Positions 46,801 through 61,580 of a stretch of 64,000 nucleotides of DNA are shown here, in pieces. The position numbers and the translations under genes were made by a program. Below the pieces are notes generated by a model. It saw only the letters and a program-made list of their open reading frames with translations. It made no database searches and was not told where the DNA came from. Location of the stretch: contig JAODUP010000188.1 of assembly GCA_025642065.1 (NCBI GenBank), forward strand, positions 352,501-416,500, in the 5' to 3' direction. Positions within the stretch are counted from its first letter, which is position 1. Each line of letters opens with the position of its first letter. This DNA is from Paralvinella palmiformis. Its lineage: Eukaryota > Annelida > Polychaeta > Terebellida > Alvinellidae.

Positions 46801-49800
46801 TTCCGTTAGAAATAGTTCATGTTAAAATCATCACTCATGGTTAGCAATTAACATAATTAATTGTGCATTGACAACAATTATTTTTATATAATTCACAAAT
46901 TTTTATATGGACAATGTGGATTATAATCAATGGCTGTCTACAGATTTATTATGTACAGATATACTATTTGTCAATATCTAATTATTGTATATTTACACAA
47001 AATTCTATACATTTTGGTCATCAATACATACAAATTTGTAAATAGTCTAGCTATATAGTGAGAAAATACTCGACAAAAACTATTCAGAAATACTTTTATA
47101 TTATACTATTCAATTATCTGATTCACAGATCAGTTATTACTATCACTAACTTCTATTTATTCTGCAGAAATTGTTGAGAAGAATTTGGTCATATCTAGTA
47201 TTTGAAGAAAAAAAACCCTTGTCCTCAATTGTTGTAATATTTTCATAAACAAAAATATTTACATATCTTTTTCCATAAGTAATTACATCACACATATAAT
47301 TCAAATTTGCCAACAAGACAACCAAAACTAGGAAGCGGAAAGAGTACTGAACAAAACTATCAATACTACATCATCTCTTGGCACAACTATTCTAAAACTG
47401 TATTGGAATTTCAATACCACTGATGAAAAAGAAAGATAATTCTGATAGGTTTTGCAAATAATCACTAGAAGCTAGTTCATATATGGCTTGATTCAATATC
47501 TAACAGATCAGCCAGAGAATTCTAGGATTATTGGAAACTGAAAGTGATTTGTAGTAATATGATGAGACAATTAGATAATAACAGAGATCATTACTGATTA
47601 AGGTAGAGCACAGAAGGATAACAAAAAGATACAAAATATCGTTGTTCTTTAAGGAAAAAACTAAATTGTCAGACATGCTCTCTCTCTATCTCTCTCACTC
47701 TGTGTGTGTGTGTGGGGGGGGGGTGTTATGGTTTTTAAACAACTGCGTTAAAGTAATTAAATGAAGATCTATGTAAGTGTTTGTAGGAAGTAAAATTTGT
47801 ATTTATAATCACTAGATATCACTAAATGTATATAACATCTATATGAATTATATCGGTAAAATCCATATTACAATCAATCATTTACAAATAAAGCAGCTTT
47901 GTACCAAACAGTTTCTAATTTATAAGCATTTTTTTGTATCAATTACATTAATCAGCCTACATTACTATATCTGGTTCTACTATAAGGATCATCATTTATA
48001 TACAAAACAGTAATCTACAAAGACTATATATATTGTTTTTAATTCTTTTTATACTTTTGTGTCACCTGTCATGCCTGGATATAAAGTGCAAATATGTAGA
48101 CAAATTAAAAGTAATGACCATTGTTCTTTATTCACCGTTAACACCTGTAATACTTAGTAACTATGTATTTATGGATACTGCACAAAGTTCAAAATTACTT
48201 CACATGTCGAATCACCTTCCAAAACAGCTCTAATCGGGCCAGTTCTTTAAGCACACCTAATTGTATTAACTGACAAGTTCCCCAAATTAGCGGGTCCCTG
48301 CAGGGTTGAGTACTAGATCCAGTGTGACTTCACTAGTATAACTATTAAGCATCTAGTTGTTTCTGACTATGAGACAACACAAATAATAAAATAATGACAG
48401 CAGTAAGACTGGATGACAACTGAGCACATCTCGGAGTTTGCGATGTAGCACATTAACTTATGGCTTAATACAGGACTTTGTAGTATGGCAGACATATGAA
48501 GTAGAATGTTTACTGAACGTGATGTCATTATTTCCGGAAGAACTCTCAAGAAAAAGGATTCAGTAACTTATTTCAGCTTCCGCAATATCCCAGTCTGCTC
48601 TGTTGTAAACTGACATCATGCAGTGGAAGATAAAATGTTGCCAGTAGGTGGCGCTGCGTGTAAGGTATCGTTCCATATACTTCTATGGTAGTTAGCGAAG
48701 GATTTGTAAAGTGGAGCCATACAGGGTTGTAACATCGATCTACTCAGACCTATCACCATCAAAAATGGCACTGGTACAAGGGTATAAGAGTAAACTTATG
48801 AAGATCAAACAGTTCGGCACTTTTGTAATCATCTGATATGCCTAGGGTATTTTATTTATTTTAGATGTTTCATTTTAGCGATTACACGACAACGTATTCC
48901 CCAAATCTGCACGTGTAAAGAGACCCATCTGATTTAAGAAACCAATTGTCAAATATGTCCCTCCAACTGAAAAATAGTTTCAGGTTATAACATGCATGAA
49001 GACCTACTAAATAAATACTTATGTTTAAGGATTACATATGGTCTGGCCATCAGCCAGTTCTCCAACTATCGTATTCCTGTTTATAAAACTGATTACATAT
49101 ACATCATTACATGTATCTATATTCAGTGCCTTAAATAAATTTCTTTGTATGGATTAGCCTAAATAACCTTAAGAGTTTTCTTTAAAAGCACAGCACCATT
49201 AGATAATGCTATACATATGAATAATTTACTTGTACACTTCTATGATATAAATACTACACTTGACTGTAAAATATGAATTAATCCTCTGTGGCTGATAACA
49301 TTACGTGTAATACTTTACTTGGTTATGTAAACAAAACGCACTTAAATATTTTCTTTCTTGCTGAATTATAAATGACTGGTTCTTCTCAATCAATTTTATC
49401 GTCAAATGAACCTTACTCTAAATGTCTTCTTCATATCATACAGATCTGACTAGATAAGGATAAACATAATTCAAATACCTTGTTCTTCAGCAAATTTGTA
49501 GAGTAATGCCATTGGGTCTGCTCCAGGAGAGAGTACAAATATCAGAGGCGTGATGTGGCTGGAATCTTTATAGCTGTACGACAGGTCAAACGTTGGTGGC
49601 TCGATATATTTGTGTGACATGTGCTCAACTATGAATGCCTGAATTGCTGGAATCATCTGTTTCGGGTGAACTTCATCCATTAAAACATTGTGAAATACTT
49701 AGTTCACTTTTTGGTAATAACAGAGAACACAACTTCTCACTATAACATTTCAAATTTACTCATGACTGTTTAAACTGTCAAGAAGTGACTGATAAATAAA

Positions 49801-52800
49801 TAATGAATTCTTTGCAAGAGCAATAACTGAAATTTGGCAAGCAACGATATGCGCTATATAGCGTCACTAAATGGCAGATTTATCATCAAACCTTATCAGG
49901 TCGTAGGCATCTGAGTATGATCAACTTCTGCAAAGAGTTCAGCTTCTCTCCCCAAGGTTCTGGCAGTGGCTCATCCTGTGGTCTCAGCGAATCATAAAGC
50001 TCTTTCCACCGTTTGACCTGAAAAATTAAATACCATTCCAGTCTCTATCTCCTCCTCTCTCTTTCTAGTGTGCATGCATGAGTGTGTCCATGTATGCGCG
50101 TGTGTGAAATTGTTTGGCTGTGTGATTAACTTCATATTACAAGTATTTATGGACAAATGAAGGTCTGCTCCATTGACTTCTTTGGCATAAAGCTGAATAT
50201 GTTACAGTAACTAGACTCTGTATTTGGTTTACAAAAAAATCACATTTTACAGTAAGCATAGTTCCGTTATAAACTGCCAATATAACCCTGACTAAATGCC
50301 AGTTTTTATTACATTTTGTCTAAAATGATCCATGAATCCATTGAAGATGGGAATATCTGAACATCTGACGATCTCTGCCCATGACTTATCTGTCAGCCAA
50401 TCAGAGGTTGGATTGGGAAATGGATTCTCCAGTGCTACACCACCCGTCAGCAAGAATCTCCATTCTGCATCATCAATTATGCCTCTGAAATAAGGCCAGA
50501 AATGTGTAAATAAAGTACATGTCTTCGATTGAACTGTCTTGTGTCAACCTGGTCATAGTAAATACATGTACCAACCATTGCCATTCTTGAACCTTCTACA
50601 CTATAGCTAATTAACATTGATACAAATAAATATGATTCCCAAATTACACCTTTGATGAAACCATCTTAGAGGTTTCGAACAAAAAATCACTTTTCGTGTT
50701 TGGATTTAAAATTATTTTGTCGACAGCTGCTTTCCACCTGCTACTATGCTATGCCAATGGCTTAACGCATTCATCCATCTTTTATTTCATTTATTTAGTT
50801 CTCTTGTATTGCCATGTTCTTAGCACGAGAGACTGAAAACGCATGGGAACGCACGTTCATGTGGAATCACACAAATCGCATGCCGGATACCGCATATATG
50901 GAATTTAAGCCTCACGCATGCCGCATACCGCGTATATGGAATCTAAGCCTTAGCTTCACGCAATACCAATACCATACCAAACCATATCAATTCGTTTTAA
51001 AAGCTATCCCTTTTTTGTTGTTGGGGAAATAGAGCTATACTTGCGATGCCTGACAGTTTTTTCCAGGCGAAACTTTATTCCCGCCAAAATGATCAGCCAT
51101 AGAAAGAATTTAATTGTGTCGTGATTAGTTTTATTGGCACTGTTAAAGTTAGCTCTAGTTATATTTGTTTATTATTAGTATTAAATGTAATATAATACAC
51201 TGTGTTGTTGGTGATAAACCGTGTAAAGGGATATGTTGGTTGCCAATGCTATGCAGGCAGTCGTTGATGTAAATATCTCCTATTATCGCCTGTTAGTGGC
51301 CCATAATTCGCTTGAGATATGCTTGGACATATGCGTTTTTCGCGTATAAGACGATTAGCCTGGAATCTACCGAATCTAGGGTTGTTTCTTCAATTTATAC
51401 ACGAGGATGTACGGTAAGCACTGACCCTGTGTCCACGGTGTTTGGTCATTCCATAACATGACCGAATCGGTCATACCCAGATATGGACAAGACCAAATTG
51501 GGACTATTATTAATATTATATTTACCACACAGCACAATATTGATATACGGGCAAACGTGTAAGTTATGCAACTTTCTATATTAAATAATTTTTCATGAGT
51601 TTTAACACTTCCAGATGAATACCGTAGACCTCGGCCCAAGGAGACATCGCCCACTAATTTTCGATACCGTGAGTAATTAATCAAACGAAAAATGACAGTT
51701 TTAGTGGAAACAAGTACCTGTATTCGGTAATTTTGAACGGTAATTAATAACTTCTTCTAGCATCAATAAATATTTGATGTTTCAATTGAAGGCCTCAGAT
51801 TTAAATCTGCCGGCGCCATAGTGAATGAACTAATTACAGAAAATGTCCATATCGATGAGCCGTGCACAGCACTCCCTAACATTGGCCCTCTGTCAGACAA
51901 GCTGACAACATGAAACAAGTACCTTTAGTACAAGTAGTTATGTCTCGTCGTCGAAAAGATGACTATTTTGCCGTCATCCAGGCTATTAAAGATATCCAGC
52001 CTAGTACACCATGAGTCCAGTGCATCGTCATGGATTTTGAAGATGCCATGTGGCGAGCAGCATGTGATACCATGCCTGAGGTTGACCGTAGAGGTTGTGC
52101 GTTTCACTTCGCCCAGGCATTGTTTAGGAAGGTCAAAACGCTTGGTCTTCAACCAGCCTATACATCCGACAAAGGGACATTCAAACTACTAAGAAAATAC
52201 TTGGCACTATGTATTCTCCCAGTTTAGCACATTGAGCCCATTTTCAGAAGGTTGGAAAAAGAAACACATGCTGTTGCATTTAAATAGTTTGCAGACTATA
52301 TAGATAAATCATACATCAGATGTGTTCAGAACATCTGGGTCCCAGCTTCATGGAGTGTGTACTGGCTGAGCATTTGCACTAATAATGACCTAGAGGGATC
52401 GCATAACAGGCTGAACTCTCGTGGATCTGCGCAAATGTCACTCTATATGATGATGACCTTGCTAAACGATGGAGCGTCATTAGTGCCAATCCAGATACCC
52501 AGATGAAGTGTTGTGATCAATTCAAACACAAGTACATCCTATTACGAATTACATTTTAATGATTCACTTGTGATTATAGGCATTTCCTTATTAGGAATGT
52601 TTTGTCATGTATGTTATATTTCTTCATTTATGGAAGTGTTAAAACTCATGAAAAATTACTTAATATAGAAAGTTACGTAACTTACATGTTTGTTCGTATA
52701 TCAACAGTTTTATGTGGTATATATAATAGTAGTCCTGATTTGGTCTTGTCCCGATTCGGTCTTGTCCTGAAATGACCTGTATCCATATCCACATGTTCCA

Positions 52801-55800
52801 TAAGATTTCCAGTTTTAAAAGTTCATCTCCTATAGATCATATGTTTGTAATACCACCTGTCTTAAAAGACAATTTTGTTCTAAAAGGTCAGGGTTCCCAA
52901 TCTCAAGATGATCTGTTCTGAAAGCTCACCATTGGTTAGTCTTATAGATCAGCTGTTCTAAAATATAGTATTTCTTAATGGTCCTCTGTACTCAAGATTA
53001 CATATCCTAAAAACTTGCTAAAAAGTGTTATCTTACATTCAGCCATCAAGTAGAATCTATTTGATGAGACCACCCATATCTGTTTACTACCTGAGATATT
53101 CTGAGTGTTAGAATCTGACCATCTTTTTAATGTATATTAATGCAGATACTAAGATGTCGCATTTGTATAGTGCCCTATCCAGCTAGATAGCTACTCTAAG
53201 GCCTTTTACATTATTATTATTGTTATCCCTGAATCAGATCTGTTTCAATCCAGTACAAACCTCAACTCACAAGGAGGCATACAAGGCTTGCTGCCATTAT
53301 AGGCACAAAGCATTATTCATACACATAGTCATCACGTCCTGTCAGATTCTCATTTCTGGCTGAGTAAACCAGTTGTCACATGACAGCATTGCAGCCTCAA
53401 ACCAGCGACCCTTCGGTTATGAGTCACATGCTCTATCTACCTGTGTCATCATGGCTCAACAGATCATCTTGTCCTATTGAATAGGTAACTGTCATGGTGC
53501 AATTTAGCATTGGAATGCGTCCCATCCTTTCTTGTCATGAAAATGAATCCCAGTGTTGCCTTGTATATTGGTCACGTTTTGTCCTTCAGTAACAAATTTG
53601 TACTTGACCATCTTTTCCTTGAAAAATCCCATGTGGCCACATTTCCCAGGTGAGACCGGTGCCAGGGCTACCGGTAAGCAAAGCAAATTGAATACTCATC
53701 AAGTTGAATGTGATATACGTAACACTTACTCTTGCTTCATGAGACCAACACAAAGAATGAATGAGAATAGCAGCTTGTCCTTCTCAAACAGAGATCTGCA
53801 CACATTCTGATAGATGCTGTATGTAAAGTGACTGTTGAGATTTTGTATTCTCTCATCTAGGTCTGGTGACTGCTCACTACTGTCAATGGACTGAAGTAAA
53901 TAAAAAAATATACAAATTAATAAAAGAAAACTGACTACATAAATAAAACGTACAGTATAAGGTAGAGTTTGATTAGGGTTTCATATTAAACATAGTAAAT
54001 TGAAAATATTCTAATTTTAATAGCAGAATGACACATTTCTCCATTCTGAGCATTAACAACACAACTGTACAAAGAAGTACGAAAAAGTATTTTTCGGTTA
54101 TTCAGAAATTTAAATAGATATGAATATTTTGATGTGAAAAACAGCAGCATACATTTAATATTCAGAATTAAGTTTGATTAATTCATATATAGTTTATATC
54201 AGAGTAGGATACATGTGTGTCTGTCTGTGTGCTAGTTCAATGTATGTTAAAAAATAAATCTGTTGTATTGACAGTTAGGAAGATAAATATTTTAATTGAT
54301 GTTACTTACTATTAGGTAGAGGTTGATAAACCAAGTTAACGAATACTGATACATCGGATCTATGTTGGCCATGTCTGATATTGTAAAGAATAAAACACTG
54401 CTGTGATTGGCCACCTACAGGAGAAGATCATATATAAATTACCATAGGGTGACAGAAGTATGAATCTGTGTGTGTGTGTGCATGCGTTTGTCTGTGCGTG
54501 CGTGTGTGTGAACAACATTGATGTGATATTTGCTAATATATGACATTTGAACCCCCCCCCAAAAAAAAAACACAACAACAACAACAATTAAGTCATCAAT
54601 AAAAATGATCGAACTTGGATTATACATTCTAGATTATTGCCACATACAGGTTTATATCCATCACGAACTCCATCAATCTCTGCCTCTGTCCTTGAAGTGA
54701 CCTGCTGTTTTTCTGTGATCTCTTCAGAAAGAATTTTGCTGGAAGAGAGTATTTCTATGGCTGTTTCATCTTCTAGAATGTTACCCTGAAATTGTAATAA
54801 AACAATTGATTTTTTAATGAAATAAATATTAAGGTCCGCATGTTGATAACAAATAGCAAGGTTAAGATTCGCTAGCGGTATGCGATTCAGGGCCAGAATT
54901 CTTTTTCCAATTCAGTTGTCCCTGGGCAAGTAGATTGGATATGCACTTACCCAACAAATGTTTTCACTTGCCAAACAAATTTTAACCTGATCCAAAATTA
55001 TCATTTATTTTTAAATCTGCTATATTTCACCTGCCTACATATAAACACGTATTTGCAATAAAAATCGACAAATAGAGAAGTGCTGCTTTGCTGAGTTACC
55101 CGTAGCCATTTTCACTCTCACTATATAAATAAAACTTCAAATTACCAAGAACGCGTAGCCAGTAAACTGCAATGAATACAGCTTTTAATCGGCGACACAA
55201 TTTAAATAGGTGGTGTATTGTCTTAAGCCGAGATTCCATATACGTGGTATGCGTTTTGCGAATCCGACAAAAAATGGAAAACGTACCAGCGTGATTCCCT
55301 ATGTGCGACTGCGTATGCGAATGTGAATCGGGCGGTTGAATCCATATTTTTACGACCGGGGTCGTAAAATTCTGTATTCAACATAGGCAGGCTTTCCCAA
55401 GAAAAATAGGTCAGAAGGTGGGGGGTGTCCGAAACACATGGATACCGCAATGTCACATACGCTACCGCAATGTCACATACACATCACGCATACCGGGTAT
55501 GGAATCTCAGTTTTAAGCCTAGATACCATATGCGGTATGCACTATGTGAATCCGAAAAAAAATGGAAAACATACGACCGTGATTTTATATGTGCGACTGC
55601 GTATGTGAAAAAATAGACGGTTGAATCCAGAATTTTACAACCTAATCGTAAAATTCTGGATTCAACCATCCGATTCTATAGTGTCCAGGGAAGCTTTCCC
55701 AAGAAAAATAGGTCAGAAGGTGAGATGGGTGTCCGAAACATATGGATACCGCAAATTCGGATTCGCATGCCACGTACATGGAATCTCGGCTTTAGGCGTA

Positions 55801-57726
55801 GCTGGCACTCACAGCCAGCTTTGGATCGCGAATTATAACTATAGGATGGCGTATTTTCGTCCACAAAAGTCACTTGACCGAATGGGCAAGTGATCGGCGA
55901 TCAGCACTAGCCCGGCATGAAAATATACTTGCCCTGGGCGTCCGGGCAACCGACATTTCAGACCCTGAATGCAATTTGTTTGATTCCATATGTACGTGCG
56001 TTCCCATGCGTTTTCAGTCTCCCATGCTAAGACCATGGCAATACAACAGAAGTACAGATAGCAAAGAAAAGTGTGTGTGTCAGTTACTCCCCAAAACAGA
56101 TTTACACATTATACATTCCAAAAAATACTTACAAAATTATTATTAAAACAATATCCTGTTGTTACAGCCTTAGAATGCTTATTCAGCAATATGCCGAAGA
56201 TTCGAACTACAATTTGATGGAGAGAAATTCGAACAATACTTCAGGTTGACCAGAGAATCTAAAATCCCGCCAAATTGTTCGGGAAACACCTGCCCCTGAC
56301 GTCATATTCTAGATTCCCCCGTCCGTTTTTTTACAAATTGCCGTGCCAATCGCTACATGGGGCAATTCAGTTTCCCGTATCCGCATCGATACACAGCCGC
56401 ATGACGAATCGTATATCGTACCCGTACATATGGAATCGCTCTCGCCTGTTTCCGTGCTGTTCCATTTTTGCCGTATGCGTATGCCGGATACCACGCAAAT
56501 GGAATCTTAGCTTAAAACATTAACTTTGAATACTATGATTATAATATTATTTATATGGTCAAAAGTATAAAAGATTGAATATTTTTATTTTAAGATAATT
56601 TCTTCCAATTTCTAACATACTAGAACATCTTGCAATTGTTTGTACAAAACTATTTTTACATAAATTATATCATCACTAAAAATGTTTTATTAAAACGTCG
56701 AAATTAATTATCCACGCAGTTTAGCAGATAATTGTTTCTTACACTTGGACATCAGATATATCTTAACTTGCAAGTGATAATTAATTACCACCTGCTTTAT
56801 CATCTTTAGCATACCTGTGATGTTGATAAGACTTCCAATATTTTGTCCTCGATCTCCTTTAGTTGTTTCCTATTTTTGGCACTTTCCAATATAAGTTGGT
56901 TCTTCTTCTCTTCAAGATCGGGTTTTTCTTTAGCAGCAACAATACCTAACAGCTGATCCTCAAGTCCCATTGGGGTGATCATGAAATTGACCAAGGTTAC
57001 CTTTAAACAAGAGGAATCATTCAGTTCAGTGCTAAAATATTATTTTCACCCGAATTACAACATTCCAATCACTTCAATCAATAACAAATAACAGCTATTT
57101 AAAACAAGGGGAGTTTATATTATCAAATGTTTAAAAAAAGTTGTGTTCGTTTTGCAATTAAGTACCTTGACTGACACTTCAGGTAGAAAATGTGGGTTGC
57201 GCAACCTTGTAGTTATGTAAAATTTGAAGTCACGACTATACTCTATGATATGGTCACCAAGCCGTATATACTCCATATTGTTCTGTTTGAAAGTCTGCTT
57301 TAATAATACAGATTCCAGAATAGGATCCAGTTCTTCACCAATATTCTCCAGCAGACATGGATTGCCAAACTGGAAAAAAAACCTTCCAAGTAATTAAAAT
57401 CTCAACCAAAAATATTACATTTCGTATGTTTAATGTTAAATTTTAATGAAATATATAAATTATAATAAACAAACACAGAGACATAAATCTGGTCATGTAC
57501 ACAAACATTTACCTGTATACAATTCTCCAGTGGTCGAAGGTAATTAGGATCTGATAATTTCATCACCTCCAATTTGTTGCTTTTCTCCATATTCTTTATC
57601 CATTTGTTAGCTTGACCTTGTGGGTCAATCATCAGTGGCCAGCGATTGGCACATGTTGCAATGATAGCATTGTGCACTGAGAAACTGCACAAAATAAATA
57701 ATGTGTATATGACAATCAGTATATCT

Positions 57727-57778
<52 letters not shown>

Positions 57779-60700
57779 GAATGGGTAGCTCTGCAGTAGG
57801 TCGTATACAAAACAGCAAAACATATCTTGGCAAACCAGACAGAAAACGCCAGGACTGGTTTGACCCCAATGACCAGAAGTTACAGACTCTTACGAGCATA
57901 AGAGACCAAGCCCACCAGAGAGTATTGCAAACCAGGGTCCTAGATCCACCACTGCAGCATATACAGATGCCTGCAGACTGCTACAAAAATGCACCTGTGC
58001 ACTGAAGTCAGACTGGTGGGAAATGAAGACAGAGGAGCTGCAGGTAGTTGCTGACAGAAACAACATGAAGGGCGTCTACAGTGGACTGAAGGAAGTGTGT
58101 GGACCCCAAAAGAATGGACCTGTTCACCTGAAATCAACAGATGGAATGGAGATCTTCTCTGACAGTTAGAGTTGTGGCTAGATGGAGTGAACACTTCCAA
58201 AAGCTACTCAACGTCCCTAGTGACATAGATCACGAAGCTCGGGACAACATCCCGCAGCGCATTACCAAGATAAGCCTCGATGAGATTTCAACCATGGATG
58301 AGATAGCTAGAGCAATTGCCAGCCTTAAAGATGGCAAAGCACCTGGAGGAGATAGAATTCTTGCAGAAGTATGGAAGCACGGAGGAGACAATCTATTCAG
58401 CAGACTGCAACAACTAATCACCAATGCCTGGGAGGTGGGTTCTATACCACAAGCATGGAAGAATGCCAGGATTGAAACCATCTACAAGAAAGGTGATTGA
58501 ACAGACTGTGGGAATCTCTCTTCTTTCCACAGCAGGCAAGATCTTCGCCAGGATCCTCCTCAACAGACTATCTACCCACATAACACCAGAAGTAGTTCCG
58601 CAGACACAACGTGGTTTCAGAGGATCTGGATCACTGTGTATATGATATTTTGTCTCCGACAACTACAATAAAAGTGCATTGAGCAGGACAGACCACTGTA
58701 CGTAGTATTTGTCGACTTCGGTAAGGCGTTCGATACAGTTGGAAGGATCGGGATATAGCAGCTACTGAGGAAGTATGGCCGCCCAGAGAAGTTCACAACA
58801 ATGATCGAGGCACTACATACCGGAATGACGGCGAAGGTTAGTGTTGGAGTGGAAGTCTCGGAATCGTTCAATGTCACAAATGGGGTCAAGCAAGGTTGTG
58901 TACTGGCCCCCACGCTCTTCTCCATCTTCCCATCAGCAATGCTCGATGAGGCTTTACGAGACATGGGGGATGGCATCTACATACAGTCCAGACAGAGCGC
59001 TGACCGATTCAACGTCGCACGGTTCAGAGCTAAGACCAAGATTACTCGGATACCGATGAGAGAGCTGCTATTCGCAGATGATATTGCACTGGTTGCACAC
59101 TTTGCTGAAGAGATGCAGAAAATAGTGGATGCTTTCTCCGATGCGTCAAAGAAGTTCGGCCTGAAGATTAACATCAAGAAGACCGAGGTGTTTTACCAAC
59201 CCAACTCAACAAGAGCCAGAGAGGAGGATATCATAGTTGATGGAAACAGGCTGAACTCTGTTCTGGAATTCACCTACCTCGGAAGCACTAGATGAAGTAA
59301 TGGATGCATTGACGAGGAAATACAGGAGGATGGCCAAGGCTAGTGCATCTTTCGGCCAACTACGTCAGAAACTCTGGAACAACCACCATATGTTGTTGCG
59401 GGTTAAAGGCAAGATATACCGTGCGATTGTGCTGTCCACACTCCTATACAGAGCAGAGGCCTGGACAGTGTACAGACCACAGGTGAAAAAACTGCATGCC
59501 TTCATGAGGCGACATCTGCATTCGATCATATGAATAAACGGGTTGGACAAAGTGACAAATAAGGAAATACTCGAACGGACACGACTGCCATCTATGGAAG
59601 ATCTTTTGATCAGAAAGAATCTCCGGTGGACTGGACACCTCATTAGGTATGTCACCAGACAGGCTACCAAAGCAGGTTCTCTACTCTCAGCTGTTTTCTG
59701 GTCACAGAAAGAGAGGGCGTTCTCGTCTCCGGTTCAAGGATGCCATCAAGAGAAATAAACGGAGAGCAAGAGTCAAGTGATGGAAGGAGTCTTTGTCGCA
59801 TCGCTACCGACAGCTTGATGTTTTCACTGCAGTTATATAATTTTATTAACAATTTCTTCACAAGACAAATTGATCAAACATGATAAGATGATAGACATAC
59901 TTGTCCACAGGAAGTCCCGCTATCTGCCAATCACGGATCTTGACTGGTTCACCAAGAGTGCCAGCTAGTGTGTATTTTTCCGATACTGGTATCCCCTTCT
60001 CTTGACACATGGTATGCCATTCAGACACCGCTTCCTAAGACGGAGAAAAGATTTTTTTCTCATCTGAATGGGTTATTTTATACGGTGGTAATCAATGTTT
60101 ATTTCCTAGATTTATTAACCATTTCTGTATCATGTCATCAGTCATGTCATCAGTCAGTGTCAGTTATCTACGCGACGGACAACAAAACAGAAGAACACAG
60201 ATCCTGTGATAGCTGAGCTGCTTAGCTTAGTCTAAGTGACATTTATTCTATGCTTAATAGCTAAACGAGATAGCACATGATTAACAACAGTAAATTATTG
60301 CATATGCTCGAATAACATTCCAACAAAACAAAAGTGGTAATTGATATTCTTACCCGCCTATAGTCCAAAATGAATGGTCCAAGATAGGCCACATAGGCAG
60401 CAGACAGTAATACGTCGCCTACTATGTTGATGTATGTATATGATAAATCTTCTACGTTCTTAAAGTATAATAGCATATGTAATAAAACACCATTAGCCAT
60501 TATTTATTCTTAAATTAGGTAAATGTGCTACGATAAATACAACCAGATGCTCAATAACTTCATATTTCCAGCACTCTTTTTATTAATATTTGAAAGTATT
60601 ATCATTCGGTTTTATTTATTTGGTGTCTAGGATGTTACTAGGATGGCTGCCATTAATGTACGTGTAGTCCTCACCTGTGTCCATCTTTCTTTTTCTCCAC

Positions 60701-61529
60701 CAAGTCCACTGATAAGTTTTTCCGCCCGTACGATCTTCACTTTTGTCATTGCAATGTTATCTTCCAGACTCTATATGACAACAATGTTAACAAGCATTCC
60801 AATTTTGAGTATATAAATTTTCATAGTACTTCATTCAACAAAGCCCTAAATCCCATTTCAAGTATTTTTATATTTCAGCGAAAGGCTTTATCTAATAGTC
60901 ACATGTACCTTTTTCTCCTTTTGCTTCAGGTCAAGATCATCATTAAGTTTGTTAAGCTTGTCAGTGATTTCCTGTAGTTCTGCTTGCTTTTTTCTTAGTT
61001 TGGACATGTGTTCCCCATATATAGATTCTGCTTGGTCCAAGCTCTGCTTCTTTGGAGCGACCACCTACAACAGTGTTGCGACAATGTAGTTCCAAGTCAC
61101 ACGATACACACATTCCAAATATGGCATTTAATGATTTTGACTTTGACGTTGTTGTCGGCCTATCAAAACCTTTAAACATCAATTTAATTGAGAATTATCT
61201 TTAAATTATACTACAACTATTTGTTAATTCGCCTAATTACATCTATTACATCACTTGGTTGTAGTGTAATAAATAAACAAATCGTGTCATACCTTGGCTA
61301 CTTGATCATAGACCTCCATTGCTCTCACCCACTTGCAAAGTCCCTCGCATGCAGAAGACACATGTCTGATGACATCTGGATTAAAATCTGGATTTGGTAT
61401 GTATTTGTCTCTAATTTTCTTCATAATAGGTGCCGGTATATTATCCTTGTCGTATTCCTTCAGTGAGTCCAGGAATCGTAAATCCCCAAGCATCTGTTAT
61501 AAAGTATCAATATATTCATTCACATAGGC

Positions 61530-61580
<51 letters not shown>

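Noticed and set aside
60354..60421. Shorter dynein exon using an AG at 60422
   Set aside because: It would leave a gap of about 12 conserved residues and a phase mismatch; extending to 60458 restores both.
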